Shown: positions 1-9,045 of the stretch, in pieces
How positions within the stretch are numbered: position 1 is the first letter of the stretch
How the letters are laid out: every line of letters begins with the position of its first letter
From: Folioceros fuciformis
Taxonomy: Eukaryota > Anthocerotophyta > Anthocerotopsida > Anthocerotales
DNA: 26,945 bases
Reading direction: 5' to 3'
Assembly: GCA_049999805.1 (NCBI GenBank)
Contig: JBNGIO010004063.1
Location: forward strand, 1-26,945
Notes under the pieces: model-generated
The model's input: the letters and a program-made list of their open reading frames with translations, nothing else
Told to the model about the DNA's origin: nothing
Database searches by the model: none
Made by a program: the position numbers and the translations under genes

Positions 1-155
1 TGCAAGAGGCTTTGGGGCACACAAGTGAAGGTGCAAAATACTCAACTAAGTCAATAAACACAAAAAGGTCACATATATACATATAGGGTATGTGCCCTAA
101 CTAAAGTAGCTTTAAGTATGTTTATTTAACCCTAAGAGGTTATTTTTATCTAACA
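1..155. repeat. LTR-like repeat end, truncated by the window edge
   Basis: The segment ends on the plus strand in TCTAACA (149-155). Positions 101-155 recur almost exactly at 4239-4291; the only difference I see is two missing bases near the end. In the second copy the repeat stops abruptly at CTAACA and gag sequence resumes, which marks 155 as a true element terminus. A terminus in CA fits an LTR ending TG...CA. The left part of the repeat lies outside the window, so I cannot tell a solo LTR from the end of a full element. No coding potential is visible. Confidence 0.6.
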
Positions 156-521
156 CGCCCACTTAACCTCGAACGGGTTCATTATGTTAGAAACTCGATT
201 AAGAATCGTGATACGAAACAGTGAAAACCCTAAACCCTGAGGCAAGCAGCGCTCCATGACTCACGAACGTTCTCACCAGCCTCATTCAAGGCTGCACGCG
301 AAAGTTTACACCGGCTCCGCGTGTTGAATCCGTAGCACCCCCACAAGCTCCGCGTGGAGATGGATTTGATATCTAATAAGATCGTTCCCATGGCCTTTTT
401 GGTGAGCTGCCTCCTCTGGCTGGTCCTTTTCTTGATCGCTGTAGTACCTTGGTTGCTCCCACCAGCTTTCAAAATGGTTAGAAACTAGATCTGTGGGCAT
501 ACATCTTAGCCTAGGCTTCAG
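156..521. other. Non-coding junction zone between LTR-like end and plus-strand open frame
   Basis: No gene is recognisable here. TGTTAGA at 185-191 mirrors TCTAACA at 149-155, giving a short inverted repeat around a 29-base spacer. The motif GTTAGAAACT followed by A/C and GAT occurs at about 186 and again at about 477, hinting that 185-490 may itself be a short repeat. The minus-strand frames here show no family signature. Confidence 0.35.
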
Positions 522-836
522 GTGGCAGGAGGAGCAAATGACTCAGATGATGAAGGGAGCTCCATCTCTGTGGTCTCAGTGGCCTCAGCGAATTCCAGCA
601 AGAAGTGGCCAACAACAAAGGACAAGCAGCTGATTCAAGACCTCTTGGGTTTAGACGACAAGTGTGCAAGGTTGGAGAAGGAGTTGGAGGCTACCAAGCT
701 AAGTGCGACTCAACTCACCAACATGATCTCTGCTAGACTCAACTCAGGAGGAGGTGATTGCGAGCTGACAGTTGAGGAGTTCGAAGAGGTTCTGGCTGAG
801 CTCTCAAAAGGCGGCTATGACATGCGCAAGGCTTAA
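522..836 (+). CDS. Unassigned open frame, acidic/serine-rich then coiled-coil-like
   Basis: This open frame has about 104 codons and ends in TAA at 834-836. It has no convincing ATG at its left end: it begins after an in-frame TAG at 507-509, and the first usable codon is GTG. The bases just before it (ttcag/GTGG) look like a splice acceptor, so it could be an internal or last exon rather than a whole gene. The N-terminal part is Asp/Ser-rich. Residues about 27-70 are Lys/Glu/Leu-rich with heptad-like spacing (KQLIQDLLGLDDKCARLEKE), suggesting a coiled coil. The C-terminal part is acidic (ELTVEEFEEVLAEL). I do not recognise the family. It sits between an LTR-like end and the 3' end of a minus-strand copia element, so it may be a captured host exon or a piece of another retroelement. 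Confidence 0.35.
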   Translation: MAGGANDSDDEGSSISVVSVASANSSKKWPTTKDKQLIQDLLGLDDKCARLEKELEATKLSATQLTNMISARLNSGGGDCELTVEEFEEVLAELSKGGYDMRKA

Positions 837-1038
837 ATCGCAGTCAGGAAGAAAAAGGAAGGGAAGTAAAGGGTTTGGCGAGGTAGGAAATTCGTTCTTT
901 TGCTCATGACTGCTCCCACGACTGGATGTAACTGTAAGGCTTGATCCACTGGGATAGATGTAAGGGAACAAACTCCCACTAACAATGTGCAGAGCTGTAA
1001 GCTAGTGAAACTGTTGTTAAGCAAACAGGGCTATTGCG
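837..1038. other. Region beyond the copia RNase H end; 3' LTR not identified
   Basis: On the minus strand this follows the copia stop codon and should hold the polypurine tract and the 3' LTR. I see TGGGAG near 980, which could mirror the TTTTCCCA end of the 5' LTR. The sequence that borders the primer binding site at 5366 onwards is not repeated anywhere in 1-1038. The 3' LTR therefore appears lost, replaced or strongly diverged. Confidence 0.35.
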
Positions 1039-1740
1039 TCATGATGTAAGTTGGGGAGAAAAATCAATGAGACCTAGACCTTCAACATGTGTCTCATGTT
1101 TGTGTCTGGGAAGAGTTTTCGTCAATATATCCACTATGTTTGCATGTGTATGGACATAGGTAGGGCTAACGACACCTCGTGATTTTACATCCCTAATGTA
1201 ATGGTGTTGTATCTCTATGTGTTTGGTTCGAGCGTGGAAACGAGGATGCTCAACAAGTTCTAGGGTAGATGCATTGTCACAGAAGAGGAGGGTTGGCTTA
1301 GGCTGTTCAGTGTGGACAAACTGGAGAAAAACTCTTTCCCACTCTACCTCTTTTGCTGATTCTGTCAAGCACTTATATTCTACTTTTGTGCTGGGCTGAG
1401 CTATGCTTGTCTATTTCTTGCAGGACCAGCTTATGGCAGCAGATGACAGTAAGAAGACATAGGCAGATAGGCTCCTACGGGAATCTGAATCTGAGGCCTA
1501 GTCAGCGTTTGCGAAACCCTGCAAGGTAGGGGCCAAACTAGTCCGCTTGTAACACAAGCCAAGGTGAGGAGTACCTTTCAAATATCTGAAAATATGTTTA
1601 ACTGCTGTCCAGTGGCTGCGTCCAAGGCACTCCAGAAACTGAGAAGTAGTGTTGACAGCATATGTAATATCCGGCCTCGTCCAGTTGCTAACAAAGAGTA
1701 GGCTGCCAACGGCATGCCTATAAGGTACATCCTTCATATT
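1039..1740 (-). pseudogene. Copia RNase H region, two in-frame stops
   Basis: Reading 1737 down to 1039 gives the post-palm copia sequence: PYRHAVGSLLFVSNWTRPDI, then SHWTAVKHIFRYLKGTPHLG, both hallmarks of the RT/RNase H connection. The RNase H core and its C-terminal end follow (HIEIQHHYIRDV, ILTKTLPR), stopping at 1039. Two TAG stops interrupt the same frame. The first, at 1498-1500, stands where copia proteins usually have Trp after FANAD. The second, at 1411-1413, stands where a Gln precedes TSIAQ. The motif after it reads STKVEYK where a STEAEY-type sequence is usual, so an acidic catalytic residue also appears altered. All of this is seen directly; the comparison is from general knowledge of copia RNase H. 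Confidence 0.9.
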
Positions 1741-2750
1741 TGCCTTGTCAAGTACTGAAGTCGAGCAGTCATTCTTGCTGAGTCATGTTCCAACAACAGT
1801 AGGAGTAGCGGCAGGATGTGATGTGGCCATATGGAATCGCTGTAAAATCTCAAAAATATACTTATGCTAATGGATAATGATCATGCCTTGCTCACAAACT
1901 CAAAGGACTTGAATTCCTGGATAGAATTTTAGTTCTCCAACATCTATCATCTTGAACTCCTTGTGAAGCATGTCTCGAACTTTTGCTAACAGTGGTTTGT
2001 CGGTGGAAGCAAAAATGGCGTCATCATATATGGCCAGCAAGACATAAGCTTTTCCATCATCATAGATGTACACCGAGGGATCTGCGGGACTCTGCTTAAA
2101 GCCAAGGGACTTCGGGCAAGTTTCTAACCTAGCATTCCAGCGTTCTGCACGACGAATTGGTTGTATAGGAACAGGAATAAGATCAGGAGTATCTCCAGAG
2201 TCAGGAGAAGAAGCTATGGAACTTTGCTCACTTGAGTCTCCTAAACCTGCATCAGGATTCTGGCCAGGTAACTCAAGATCACCTACAGGTTGTTCAGAGG
2301 TGACGTGTTCTTCTGGATTTGGATCTACGTCGTGATCTGGATTTGCATTGGCAGGAAGAAGCTGTTGGTCTGCAGGTGGAGGAAGGGCATCTTGGTCGAC
2401 AGAACCATCATCACCATCTACATCACATGGATATTCAGCAAAGTCCTCGGCATACAGAAGATCAGTAGGATGTCCAGGTAAAGTGCCATTCTCTAAAACT
2501 AGTGGATTTATTATCTCAATGAAAGTAACACTCCTAGCGATTGCGGGCTACAAAGTCTTAGGATTAATAAGCTTATAAGATTTGGTTACTTCACTGTAAC
2601 CAACAAAGAGTAGGGGAAGAGCCCTATCATCTAACTTTCGCCGTTTCTCTGCAGGCACATATGCAAAGGCTTTGGAGCCAAAAACACGAAGATATGAAAT
2701 GCTTGGCTTCCGATTCAAGAAGACTTCATATGGGGTCTTATTGGACAGAG
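1741..2750 (-). pseudogene. Copia integrase C-terminal linker fused to a residual RT palm
   Basis: On the minus strand, 2720 to about 2140 encodes the post-integrase part (NKTPYEVFLNRKPSISYLRV, FVGYSEVTKSYKLINPKTL). A long acidic, Pro-rich linker follows, ending in PIRRAERWNARLET. It then joins directly to KSLGFKQSPADPSVYIYDDG and LLAIYDDAIFAS. In a normal copia protein the fingers and most of the palm lie between these two blocks (KARLVAKG, ETF-PV, AFLNG, YGLKQ); none is present. The catalytic box reads IYDD, where copia usually has YVDD, so one residue is missing there. Stops and small shifts occur in 1760-1930. A deletion of roughly 500-600 bases with a join near 2110-2135 is the simplest explanation. 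Confidence 0.85.
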
Positions 2751-3373
2751 CCTTAGTGGTAAGTAGGTTTAAAAATATAGGTTAATGTGACCACAGCTTC
2801 TGCCCAGTATGGAGAAGAGAGTCCAGACCACAGCAGCATAGATCTGGTCATGCCCATCAAGGTTTGGTTCTTTCTCTTCGCTACACCACTCTGTTGCTGA
2901 GTGTAAGGAACAATAAGTTCATGTATTATGCCTTTGTCTTCCAGGAATTGTGTGAATACATTACTGACAAATTCGCTGCCATTATCAGATCTGAAAACCT
3001 TGAGAAGACGACCAGTCTGCCTTTGAACCAAAAGCAACCACTCTTGAAAAAGAGTGAACGTATCACTTTTCTTTTGCATGGGATATGTCCAAGTATATCG
3101 ACTGAAGTTGTCTATGAAGGTAAGATAGTATTCTGCTCCACCCAAGAATGGGACTTGCAGTCGTCCAGAAATGTCTGAATGTACTAAATCCAAGATTGCT
3201 ATTGTTCTGTGAGTAGGTGTACAAGGAAATGAAGCTTCACGTTGTTTTGTTAAAACACAAATCTTGCATGTGGGGAGTTCCTTGAAACTTGAAGGTAACA
3301 GCTCCCTGTACTTGTCCTGTCTAGATGATGCCAGGAGTTTAGTCTTGTTAGCATGGCCAAGGCGTGCATGCTA
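2751..3373 (-). pseudogene. Copia integrase with zinc-binding HHCC and altered DDE
   Basis: Just after the TAG at 3373-3371 the minus strand encodes HARLGHANKTKLL and, further on, CKIC, matching the HHCC zinc-binding module. The core follows with DLVHSDISG (first Asp), FRSDNGSEF (second Asp) and QQSGVAKRKNQTL. The last motif normally reads QNGVAERKN with the catalytic Glu. Here codon 2876-2878 (minus) is AAG, so Lys replaces Glu and the DDE triad is broken. The frame is open from 3193 to 2753, then shifts near 2760-2780 in an A/T-rich run. The TAG at 3371-3373 replaces the Trp expected before HARLGH. Confidence 0.9.
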
Positions 3374-3895
3374 GAGCCTGGCCATCTGGGTAGCTGTTAG
3401 GCTGCCATTAGTTGCTGAACAGACTTGCTCTCGATGTATACAGGAAATGTCTAGGCGATACAACTCTGACTCCAGAAAGGCCTTAAAGATACAGACTTCA
3501 GGAGCACTATGTCTAGTGAAGCAACATACAATCCTTGATACAGTAAGTACTAAACTTTTCATTTTCATGAGTTTGCTCAAGGACATCAAGTTTTTCGCCA
3601 TCTTTGGGACATATAAGACATCTGGAAGCACTAACTCAGAGTCATTATGCAACAGGAACTTGCAGGTTCCATATCCTAAGATACTTAGACTAGTGGCACT
3701 ACTCTCATCACCAAGGTAGACTCTGTCTGGAGCAGAAGAAAAAGTAAGGCAAGTGAAAAGAGACTCGTCCCGACAAATGTGCGCTGTTGCCCCATTGTCC
3801 AGGTACCAACTGTCAACCTCACTCGCTAGAGTATTTAGACAGATAGTTAGAATCTTTACAACTGGCTTGCCTGAATTTGGTGTTGAGAAATCCAT
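3371..3895 (-). pseudogene. Copia aspartic protease and GAG-pre-integrase segment
   Basis: The 174-codon frame contains WYLDNGATAHIC, the retroviral-type aspartic protease active-site motif (Asp followed by N-G-A) used by many copia elements. A second conserved strand follows, DVLYVPKMAKNLMSLSKLMK, typical of the protease to GAG-pre-integrase transition. The frame ends at a TAG that replaces Trp just before the integrase HHCC motif. Protease and integrase are in the same frame, as expected of a single polyprotein. The block looks intact apart from the terminal stop. Confidence 0.88.
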
Positions 3896-3916
3896 TGTAT
3901 GCTTATCTTTATTTTT

Positions 3917-4228
3917 TTAGGTTGTTGAATTCGCAATTGCTGGACGAGGTGCTATCCTTAGAGGTTTGCCAGCTTTCTTTTTGCGACATTCACAAGCCCA
4001 GCGACTAGGCAGTCCACACCAATTGCAGTTGCCTTGACGTTTTTGTATATTTGATGAGGAACTCTGGCTGCCATTGTTGGTTGGTCGTTGAGACTGATTT
4101 CTTCCACGACCTCGGCCTCTGCCCCTCCAGGCAGAAAATACCTTGTCATTCTTGCCTTTATGTTGTCCTTGTCCGCGCATGTGACGGACTTGTTCTTCCT
4201 GGTATAATGCTCCAATAACAGCACTGAG
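3917..4228 (-). pseudogene. Copia gag C-terminal part with damaged zinc knuckle
   Basis: On the minus strand this encodes SAVIGALYQEEQVRHMRGQG, then a basic Arg/Gly stretch (RGRGRGRNQSQ), then CNWCGLPSRWACEC. That is a CX2CX4HX4C nucleocapsid knuckle in which the His position (codon 4003-4001, CGC) is Arg. Zinc binding would therefore be impaired. A Lys-rich tail follows. The right end is lost in the assembly gap at 4229-4238, beyond which a foreign repeat begins. It belongs to the same gag as 4292-4966. Confidence 0.85.
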
Positions 4229-4291
4229 NNNNNNNNNNCTAAAGTAGCTTTAAGTATGTTTATTTAACCCTAAGAGGTTATTTTTCTAACA
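4224..4291. mobile_element. LTR-like insertion inside copia gag, mostly hidden by the N gap
   Basis: Positions 4239-4291 repeat 101-155 nearly exactly and end in CTAACA. Gag sequence resumes immediately at 4292. On the other side of the gap gag continues from about 4223, and the two gag ends abut cleanly if the inserted DNA is removed. Bases after the insert (ctcat, 4292-4296) and before the gap (ctgag, 4224-4228) could be a diverged or poorly assembled 5-base target duplication. Only the terminal 53 bases of the inserted element are visible. Whether it is a solo LTR or a full retrotransposon is unknown. Confidence 0.65.
4229..4238. other. Assembly gap of ten Ns
   Basis: Ten unknown bases. 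Because a repeat starts at its right edge, the true missing length is probably much larger than ten. Confidence 0.99.
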
Positions 4292-4966
4292 CTCATGACC
4301 TCATAGAGGGTCATGACTTCTCCTAACTTGAGCTTCTTTGCGTATGCACATTGCTTCATGAGGCTGTTCTAGGTTGCGACAAATGTGCGCTAGCGTGTTG
4401 GTAGGGTCATCAAGAGGGCTATGGCTGCCTGATCCTCTATTAAGGTAGTCCTGCATGAGGCAAGTCTTGCTCTCAAACTGCTGAAGGTAGTTGACATGTG
4501 CTTGGATGCTTTCCCCGTCCTTATATTTAAGGTTGTGGAAGTTCCTTATGGCTGTGGCTTAGTGCTAGGCATCATTGGTTTCAAACATTTGTGTGAAGCG
4601 TTCCTAGATGATTTCTGTTGTCGAGGCACTAAAGGTGTGATGAACCATATCTTTGTCAATCCTGGCACTTAGCAAATTGCGGGCTCTTCTGTCGAATTTT
4701 ATCCATTGATCGTAGCTTACGATTCTTGATGCGGGGCATAGCACTAACCCATTGACTATTGTCCATAGGTCTGCGTCCTCAAGATGTCCTTGCATTCGGG
4801 TGGCCCAAACATCGTAGTCTACACCTATGAATCTATTCTTTTCCTTTATTTCGATGCGGAGGCTAGCATAATGTTGCGTGATAGGGTTTGCAGCACCACC
4901 ACCACCACCCACGACTGCGCCACCACTACGAGCGGTGCCTCCATTGGCTCCTTTAAAGGTTGACAT
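4292..4966 (-). pseudogene. Copia gag N-terminal part (UBN2/DUF4219-like)
   Basis: A real ATG at 4966-4964 opens a frame of 120 codons. The Gly-rich start (residues 1-25) is followed by KNRFIGVDYDVWATRMQGHL, the typical start of copia gag (DUF4219/UBN2-like). Next come LWTIVNGL and RNLLSARIDKDMVHHTFSAS. The frame stops at 4604. In the same region further gag motifs can be read on the minus strand down to 4292 (HNLKYKDGESIQAHVNYLQQ) with stops in between. The protein would form the particle of the element. The N-terminal half is well preserved, while the remainder is broken and then interrupted by the insertion at 4239-4291. Confidence 0.87.
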
Positions 4967-5353
4967 GGTTAGGTTTTATTCATGGAGCTTTAGCGTTGTT
5001 GAAATCGATTGCTTAGGGGATTTGGGGCCTCACATGCTTGGAGAAGATTCTTCCCGTCTCTCAATATGATGCCTATGAGGCTGTGCCGCAAGCGGGTCTT
5101 TGTGTGGACCTTTTTTTCAATCTGGTGAAGCTTCTTCGACACATGGCTCTCCAAGGTAGGCAGTTTGATGTTTCTTCGATTTGGTGCTACTTCTTTAATT
5201 CTCCTCACGGATCTACATCCGGACCGTGGAGAACTGAGAGGGGGATAACTTAATTGGAGATAGTGTTCCTCATGCACTGGTCTTGCCCACAAGTGGGCTC
5301 CCCTCCTCCGAGCCATTAGGTAACCATTCCAGTGGCATGTCTTAAATCCTCTT
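4967..5353 (-). other. Copia 5' leader between primer binding site and gag
   Basis: This stretch lies between the primer binding site and the gag ATG, where copia elements carry an untranslated leader with packaging signals. A minus-strand open frame overlaps it but shows no protein signature. I regard it as leader. Confidence 0.6.
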
Positions 5354-5365
5354 GCTCTGATACCA
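5354..5365 (-). promoter_or_regulatory. Primer binding site for initiator Met tRNA
   Basis: The minus strand reads TGGTATCAGAGC, the standard copia primer binding site complementary to the 3' end of plant initiator methionine tRNA. It lies directly after a CA dinucleotide that ends the 5' LTR (TTTTCCCA). This fixes element orientation and the LTR boundary at 5366. Confidence 0.93.
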
Positions 5366-5420
5366 TGGGAAAACGCACAAAGGTGCGACAATGATCTTTC
5401 TTTATTACAGGAGATCAGTT
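5366..5420 (-). repeat. Inner end of the copia 5' LTR (outer end undetermined)
   Basis: On the minus strand the LTR ends ...TTTTCCCA at 5366, abutting the primer binding site. The outer boundary would lie somewhere beyond 5420. I could not fix it because the matching 3' LTR is not found in the window. AATAAAG on the minus strand near 5400 could be part of its polyadenylation region. Confidence 0.6.
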
Positions 5421-7540
5421 GGATTATTACTCTTGTTCAGATGGCTCTTGTTATGCTTGCACGTGTGTAGCAAGGCCTATGAGGAGGTGCGACGGTTGGG
5501 CAAGAATTATGGTTAGGTGTTCTTTAGTGAGTGGCGTGAACTATCTTGAGTCAGTCACCTAGGTATGTGGGTTCTCCTAGTCAATCACAATGTTTACATG
5601 GATGAGAGAAACGAATAAGGTTCATGGGTACAAGCAAGACCTTTTAAAGATTTGGTGGATGCAAATATGGATGTAGGGTTATTAGGGTACAAGATTCCAA
5701 GCTCAAACAAGAAGATGAAATATTTCATCGAAATGTGCTAGAAATGAAGGCTTTCATGATGAAGCATCTCTACGATTTGCTTTTTGCGGATTTGACTTGT
5801 GACTTACAAAAACATGAGAATGACAAGTAATTGATAGATGGTGGCCTTAAAGAACCATTAAGTGGGATCAATAAATACACTAGCAACAGTGTGAACTACA
5901 CTATATCCACGCATGGTGTGGATGAAATTATGCAAGCAAGAAAAGCTTTATGCCCATAGTGCAAAAAGAGAACCATACAAACATTTATATGGTAGAAAAA
6001 TATTCCACGGAACATAGGAGCAGTGGACACAGTTTAGAACCTTAGCATTGGAAGTGATGTTAAGGCGAAGACATCTACATCGAGGGCACCACTATTTTCT
6101 CATGGGGGCTACCTTCTACTTAGAGTTATCCGTCTTGGCATGGTCATTAAAAAGCATTTATCGATCATATTGTAGACTTCATGGTTGTCTCATTATATCA
6201 AAAACCTTTAGGGTTGATAAGTATACTTCTACAAATATTCTTGTGTGATGGCAATTGGGTTGTTTACGCCTTCTAGGATTTGGAAGTTTTCTACAAGCAA
6301 TTATATAGAGATGGTAGAATGTAGTGGCAATAGATATGGATATGAGGTGCACACTATACATGACATAGAGGGTTTATGGTCTAGCAATTTTGTTAGATGT
6401 AGAGGAGGAGATAATAACATCATTATTCTTGAGAGGCCCATCCAAATTTTGGGCCAAGAAAGTTTGCAATATTAGTGATATTGATACAAAGATTCATGTC
6501 TTCAGACTGCTAGGGAAAAGGGGCAATAAGGTGATGCAAATACAAAGAGGGCTACAAACGACCTTTTAGCTATTATAATTTGACATGAAAATAGAACACT
6601 TCCATCACAAACTGTAAAGGCCCCTGAATTTCTTGTGTTGGAGATTGAGGGCAACAACTTTGCAAGTATAGAAGAACAACGACTTAGGTCTTTAGATGTC
6701 ATTGCAGTTTCAGAAGCAAATCAGGAAGAAATGGCTTGAAATTAGAATGAAATATGAGTCTAGGATTTTACTGCATGCTTATATTAGGTCTCACAGACTA
6801 TTACCTTGACCATGATAGCTCCTTTACATCTTTGAGGGTAGTGTGCCAACATACAAAGGTATACATTTGAACAAAAAGAATATGGTGTTTGAGCATCTTG
6901 GTCACTTTAATTATCAAATCTTGCTTGAATGTATCAATGTTTTTCAATTGCAAACATGTATGACACACACATTAAGCGCTAGCTTATAAAAAACCATAGA
7001 CTTCAACAAAAATCTGGTTGGCATTTTTAATTTTTCTTATGAGGTCAAATGAACTTGGAGGAATCCATCCGCTAGGCACAAACCTCGTTTATCTACGTTT
7101 TGTGCAAGAAGACAATGTAAGTGCCAAAGGAATTTGTTGCCTTAGCAAAATGTATGTCGATTTACATCGCATCCTACCTCATTTTTCTAACTCTTACTCT
7201 GCTCCTTAGCTATGAAAAATTGTAAGAGAGGATGAAGCTTATACAAGAGATTTTGGAACATCACTATAAGTTTTGCGTGCACTTGCAATAAATTTCATTT
7301 TGTGTCAAGCTTTCTCAAATTTTGAGTTGGATCCCAAAGATATTGATCCCAAGTTTGGCCTTTCAAGTGAGGATGATTCTCGGCAATGCAAGAGGGCTGG
7401 ACTCGGAGTTCCTTCGACATTGGCAGTAGTGACCTATAAGGACTATTTTTTTTTTACAGTAAACTCGTCCTTGGCTCATGGCCTACAGGGGTGGGCTGGA
7501 CCCGAAGTTCCTTGGCTCTTGAGGGATTGGATTCACTGAG
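5421..7540. other. Eroded repeat-type DNA without a recognisable gene
   Basis: No intact gene is visible. The first part probably includes the rest of the copia LTR. Some plus-strand stretches look like decayed coding sequence: about 5750-5830 (KHLYDLLFADLTCDLQKHEN), and 6523-6739, where a frame rich in charged residues (LEIEGNNFASIEEQRLRSLD) is broken by a single TGA. I cannot assign either to a family. Frames at 6048-6475 and 7018-7539 (plus) are also unassigned. Confidence 0.45.
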
Positions 7541-7544
7541 AATC

Positions 7545-7553
7545 TATATAAAG
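7545..7553 (+). promoter_or_regulatory. Candidate TATA box of a retroelement
   Basis: TATATAAAG stands about 360 bases before the gag-like frame starting near 7908, followed by a purine-rich stretch. It is a good match to a plant TATA box and could be the promoter of an LTR whose ends I cannot see. The inference rests on position and motif only. Confidence 0.4.
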
Positions 7554-7597
7554 AGGAGGAGGGGGAGTATTCCACTACAGGAGCCTGCTCCGGTGGG

Positions 7598-9023
7598 TTG
7601 GTGGCCGGCATCCCTATAGAGACTAAGTTATGTGGGTGCCAATTTGGCCAAGGCGGAGTTAACGACCCTAGTGGTGGTCTTGGGGGAGGCAGAAAGTCAA
7701 GAAGGACTTCTAGTCACGGAGCGCAACTGAGAGAAGCAGAGTCCAGGCGCCTCGGCCAGGTGGAGTCTCCGCAAAGATCAGAAGTCAGGGAAGGGTAGAA
7801 AAGGATCGAAGCGTGGAGGGGGGGCGGAGCGACAGCAAGGTGGCGCGGCCATCAGGATCGGGGAGCACCGACCTAGGAAGGGAAACAGGTGCAACAACTT
7901 AGGGAGCGTGCAACAGTCGAGGGGGAAGCCAACGTTTGAGGGGACAAGAGTGAGAGTAGAGTGGGGAATGGTGATACAACTCGAGCCAGCAATCCCCACT
8001 ATACAATGGCCCACTATGGACCACTGGAAAATAAGAGCCGGTGGCCTTGTGCAGGAGTTGGACCTGGAGTTCATGCAGAAGAAATGGTGCTATGACAGTC
8101 CCTCTTTGGTGCAAGAGTGTGCTCAGTACTTAAGGGCAAGGGCGTTGGAGGTAAGTTTGAGTCAGAAACTGTAGGACTGGAGACTGGAGCTTTTTCAGGA
8201 GGTGTACAGACGGGGAGAGGCAGAGCAGGGAGGCATCATAATCGATCTTCAGAGAAAGAGGACTTTGAAGACCGTTGTGGCCACCCTTATGAAGTCGGGA
8301 GAGGGAAGAACTAAAAACAGCTGGGTAGTCCGCCAGTTGGCTTCAACCCCATTGGCAGGACTAGCCAAATGGATTTTATGCTTCGTGCAAAGCAAGAAGG
8401 TAGATCACATGGCCGATCATTTTCTGGTCTTCCTGCATAAGGTAGTCAATGGCACCTAGGTGAACTGGGCCCGGATTATTTTCGACCGGGCATATGAAGA
8501 ATGGGTCAACTTGTTAGCAGATTCATCTCGCCCTTCCCTCCTCTCACCTTTCCTGGTTCATCTTTTTGCTCACACCAAGTGTTTAACTGAGTTGGAAGCA
8601 GTGTCCTCTCTCCATAGTTAGAAGCCAGTCATGGAGATCAGGGTTGAGGAGGAACCTAGAAATGGTTCGGGGGAGGATTTTAGCAGCTAGGAGCCTGAGG
8701 CGTTGGGTGACTTAGAAGAGGAAGTCATGACGGTCAGGAAGAAGAAGCCTTGGACCACAAGTCGAGAGGAGGTCAAGAGAGGGAAGGCTGGGCTGGGCGA
8801 GCAGGAGGTGGCAACCCTGGCTCAAACTGGCAAAGTGGGAAGGAGTGAGAAGGTTCTTCCCAATGAGGCCCTAATAACCCCCATCGTAAGGGGGGTTGTA
8901 ATTTGTGCAGGAAGCTGAGGCACTATGAACGAGAGTGCCGCAGCAAGCAAGCCAGCGAACCAAGGAGACAAGGTTCCCCAAGTGCCCACCTTGCCCTACT
9001 GGCACTAGCATTTAGTGCTAAAT
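7598..9023 (+). pseudogene. Gag-like retroelement frame with CCHC zinc knuckle, decayed
   Basis: A single plus-strand frame runs from about 7908 to 8918 with TAG stops at several points. It shows a conserved-looking block around 8400-8600 (WARIIFDRAYEEWVNLLADS, PFLVHLFAHTKCLTELEA) and a basic C-terminal part. After a run of six Gs (8890-8895) the frame shifts by one, and the shifted frame encodes CNLCRKLRHYEREC at 8897-8938. This is an exact CX2CX4HX4C zinc knuckle followed by a basic tail, ending in TGA at 9023. Gag proteins of LTR retrotransposons end this way. No protease, reverse transcriptase or integrase follows, so this is either a gag-only non-autonomous element or a truncated copy. 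The region 7598-7907 is GC-rich and could be its leader. Confidence 0.55.
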
Positions 9024-9045
9024 GAATGAACAAATGAGATTTCAA

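Larger units (their letters stand above)
1039..5420 (-). mobile_element. Degenerate Ty1/copia LTR retrotransposon
   Basis: On the minus strand the order is primer binding site (5365 to 5354), leader, gag, zinc knuckle, protease, GAG-pre-integrase, integrase, a residual reverse transcriptase palm and RNase H. Integrase before reverse transcriptase is diagnostic of copia rather than gypsy. The polyprotein is broken by stops at 3371-3373, 1498-1500 and 1411-1413. It also has a frameshift near 2760-2780, a large internal deletion near 2110-2135 and an insertion plus assembly gap in gag. Catalytic residues have been lost too, so the copy cannot be autonomous. The inner end of the 5' LTR is clear; the 3' LTR is not found. 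The outer boundary of the element is therefore undetermined. Confidence 0.93.

Noticed and set aside
154-200. Primer binding site following the LTR-like end at 155
   Set aside because: The bases after 155 do not match the 3' end of initiator Met tRNA or another tRNA I recognise, so a full plus-oriented element starting here is not supported.
833-1024. Minus frame at 1024-833
   Set aside because: It lies past the copia stop codon, has no motif, and its hydrophobic end is chance translation of T-rich DNA.
6048-6248. Possible gypsy RNase H fragment (HYFLMG followed by SLK)
   Set aside because: Only two short words resemble the family and the spacing is wrong; there is no catalytic Asp context.
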